Shown in pieces: positions 63,777-64,000 of a DNA stretch of 64,000 nt (position 1 is its first letter; the number at the start of each line of letters is the position of its first letter). The translations under genes and the position numbers were made by a program. This stretch comes from PRO6 sp035565775 (lineage in GTDB: Bacteria > Pseudomonadota > Alphaproteobacteria > Rhizobiales > Xanthobacteraceae): contig DATMRW010000027.1 in assembly GCA_035565775.1 (NCBI GenBank), positions 62,001 through 126,000 on the forward strand, in the 5' to 3' direction. The notes below the pieces were generated by a model. The model was not told the DNA's origin and did no database searches. It saw nothing but the letters and a program-made list of their open reading frames with translations.

Positions 63777-64000
63777 TCAGACCTCGATGATGTGCGGATT
63801 CCCGGCGCCGAAGGCAGTTTTCTTCTTCTTGTCGGACGCCTTGAGGAAGTTGACGCCCATCTGGTCGCCATTTACCCAGGCCAGCTCGCAGCGGCGATAG
63901 GCAAGGCCGGTCGACGACAGCAGCAGGAAAAACTCCTTGAGGTGCAGGCCCTCGACGGAGCCTTCGACCACCAGCCGCGCGCTGGTTTCGCAGACTTCCT
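63777..64000 (-). CDS. PilZ-like domain protein, partial (5' end beyond the window)
   Basis: The last 74 codons of a leftward gene that continues past the window edge. The visible sequence has a PilZ-like layout: EVCETSARLVVEG, LHLKEFFLLLSSTGLAYRRCELAWVNGDQMGVNF (the C-terminal beta-barrel strands) and a basic KKKKTAF tail. PilZ domains often bind cyclic di-GMP through an N-terminal RxxxR motif, which lies outside the window and cannot be checked. The gap of 245 bases to the nucleotidyltransferase gene holds no other frame. Confidence 0.7.
   Translation of the reverse strand, partial: EVCETSARLVVEGSVEGLHLKEFFLLLSSTGLAYRRCELAWVNGDQMGVNFLKASDKKKKTAFGAGNPHIIEV

Noticed and set aside
61375..63900. 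Long rightward frame opposite addB and the nucleotidyltransferase
   Set aside because: Antisense shadow; the genes on the other strand have complete catalytic motifs.

Overview
The window is GC-rich chromosomal DNA from an alphaproteobacterium. It is most likely a member of the Bradyrhizobium/Rhodopseudomonas/Nitrobacter group of the Hyphomicrobiales (Nitrobacteraceae). That placement is inference from gene content and order: FYDLN-type protein, DUF1150 beside Hsp20, IalB-family protein, alphaproteobacterial AddAB, AccD without a zinc ribbon, and trpFBA-accD-folC. The content is overwhelmingly core or housekeeping. I see no insertion sequence, integrase, phage gene, CRISPR array, plasmid origin or rRNA, and no block whose composition looks foreign.

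Layout. 0-4 kb: L,D-transpeptidase, OmpR-type response regulator, cyclic-nucleotide-binding-domain protein, exonuclease III, LolA. 4-8 kb: ftsK and an aminotransferase, read leftward below a candidate CtrA box. 8-10 kb: glnK-amtB behind a sigma-54 promoter. 10-16.6 kb: acyl-CoA thioesterase, ubiquinone hydroxylase, HAD phosphatase, Trm112/UPF0434 protein, Lon-substrate-domain protein, thioredoxin-TPR co-chaperone, TerB-like protein, SDR. 16.7-22.5 kb: glutamine amidotransferase-like protein, tRNA-Ala(CGC), YggT, DUF167, FolD, M20 peptidase, pyrophosphatase, GNAT enzyme. 22.7-31 kb: TypA, a membrane-anchored TAXI protein, pterin dehydratase, YkvA-like protein, quinone oxidoreductase, IalB-family protein, RlmN, a small membrane protein. 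31-37.5 kb: PAP2 phosphatase, ArgG, CysZ-like membrane protein, YiiX-like hydrolase, Tat-exported amine oxidase, DUF1150, Hsp20. 37.5-43 kb: a complete ugpBAEC importer and a class III CoA-transferase. 43.3-49.8 kb: tRNA-Ala(GGC), FYDLN protein, aroA-cmk, rpsA, sppA, ihfB. 50-55.5 kb: LapA-domain protein, trpF-trpB-trpA, accD-folC. 55.6-64 kb: trxA, addB-addA, a MurU-like nucleotidyltransferase, and a truncated PilZ protein at the edge.

How the genes work together. Several groups are translationally coupled by 1-4 base overlaps: aroA/cmk, trpF/trpB/trpA, accD/folC, addB/addA, ugpA/ugpE. glnK-amtB is a nitrogen-sensing ammonium uptake unit. ugpBAEC is a binding-protein-dependent glycerol-3-phosphate-type importer. 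addAB repairs double-strand breaks. aroA and trpFBA supply aromatic amino acids.

I did not find a convincing undescribed multi-gene system. The best non-coding signals are: (i) an RpoH-type promoter followed by a ROSE-like RNA thermometer hairpin in front of hsp20; (ii) a perfect palindromic CtrA-type box upstream of the aminotransferase-ftsK-lolA genes; (iii) a sigma-54 promoter and inverted-repeat leader in front of glnK. Protein-level oddities are the missing zinc-ribbon cysteines in AccD, a Glu-to-Asp change at the triad position of the amidotransferase-like protein, and an orphan TAXI protein with two membrane segments.
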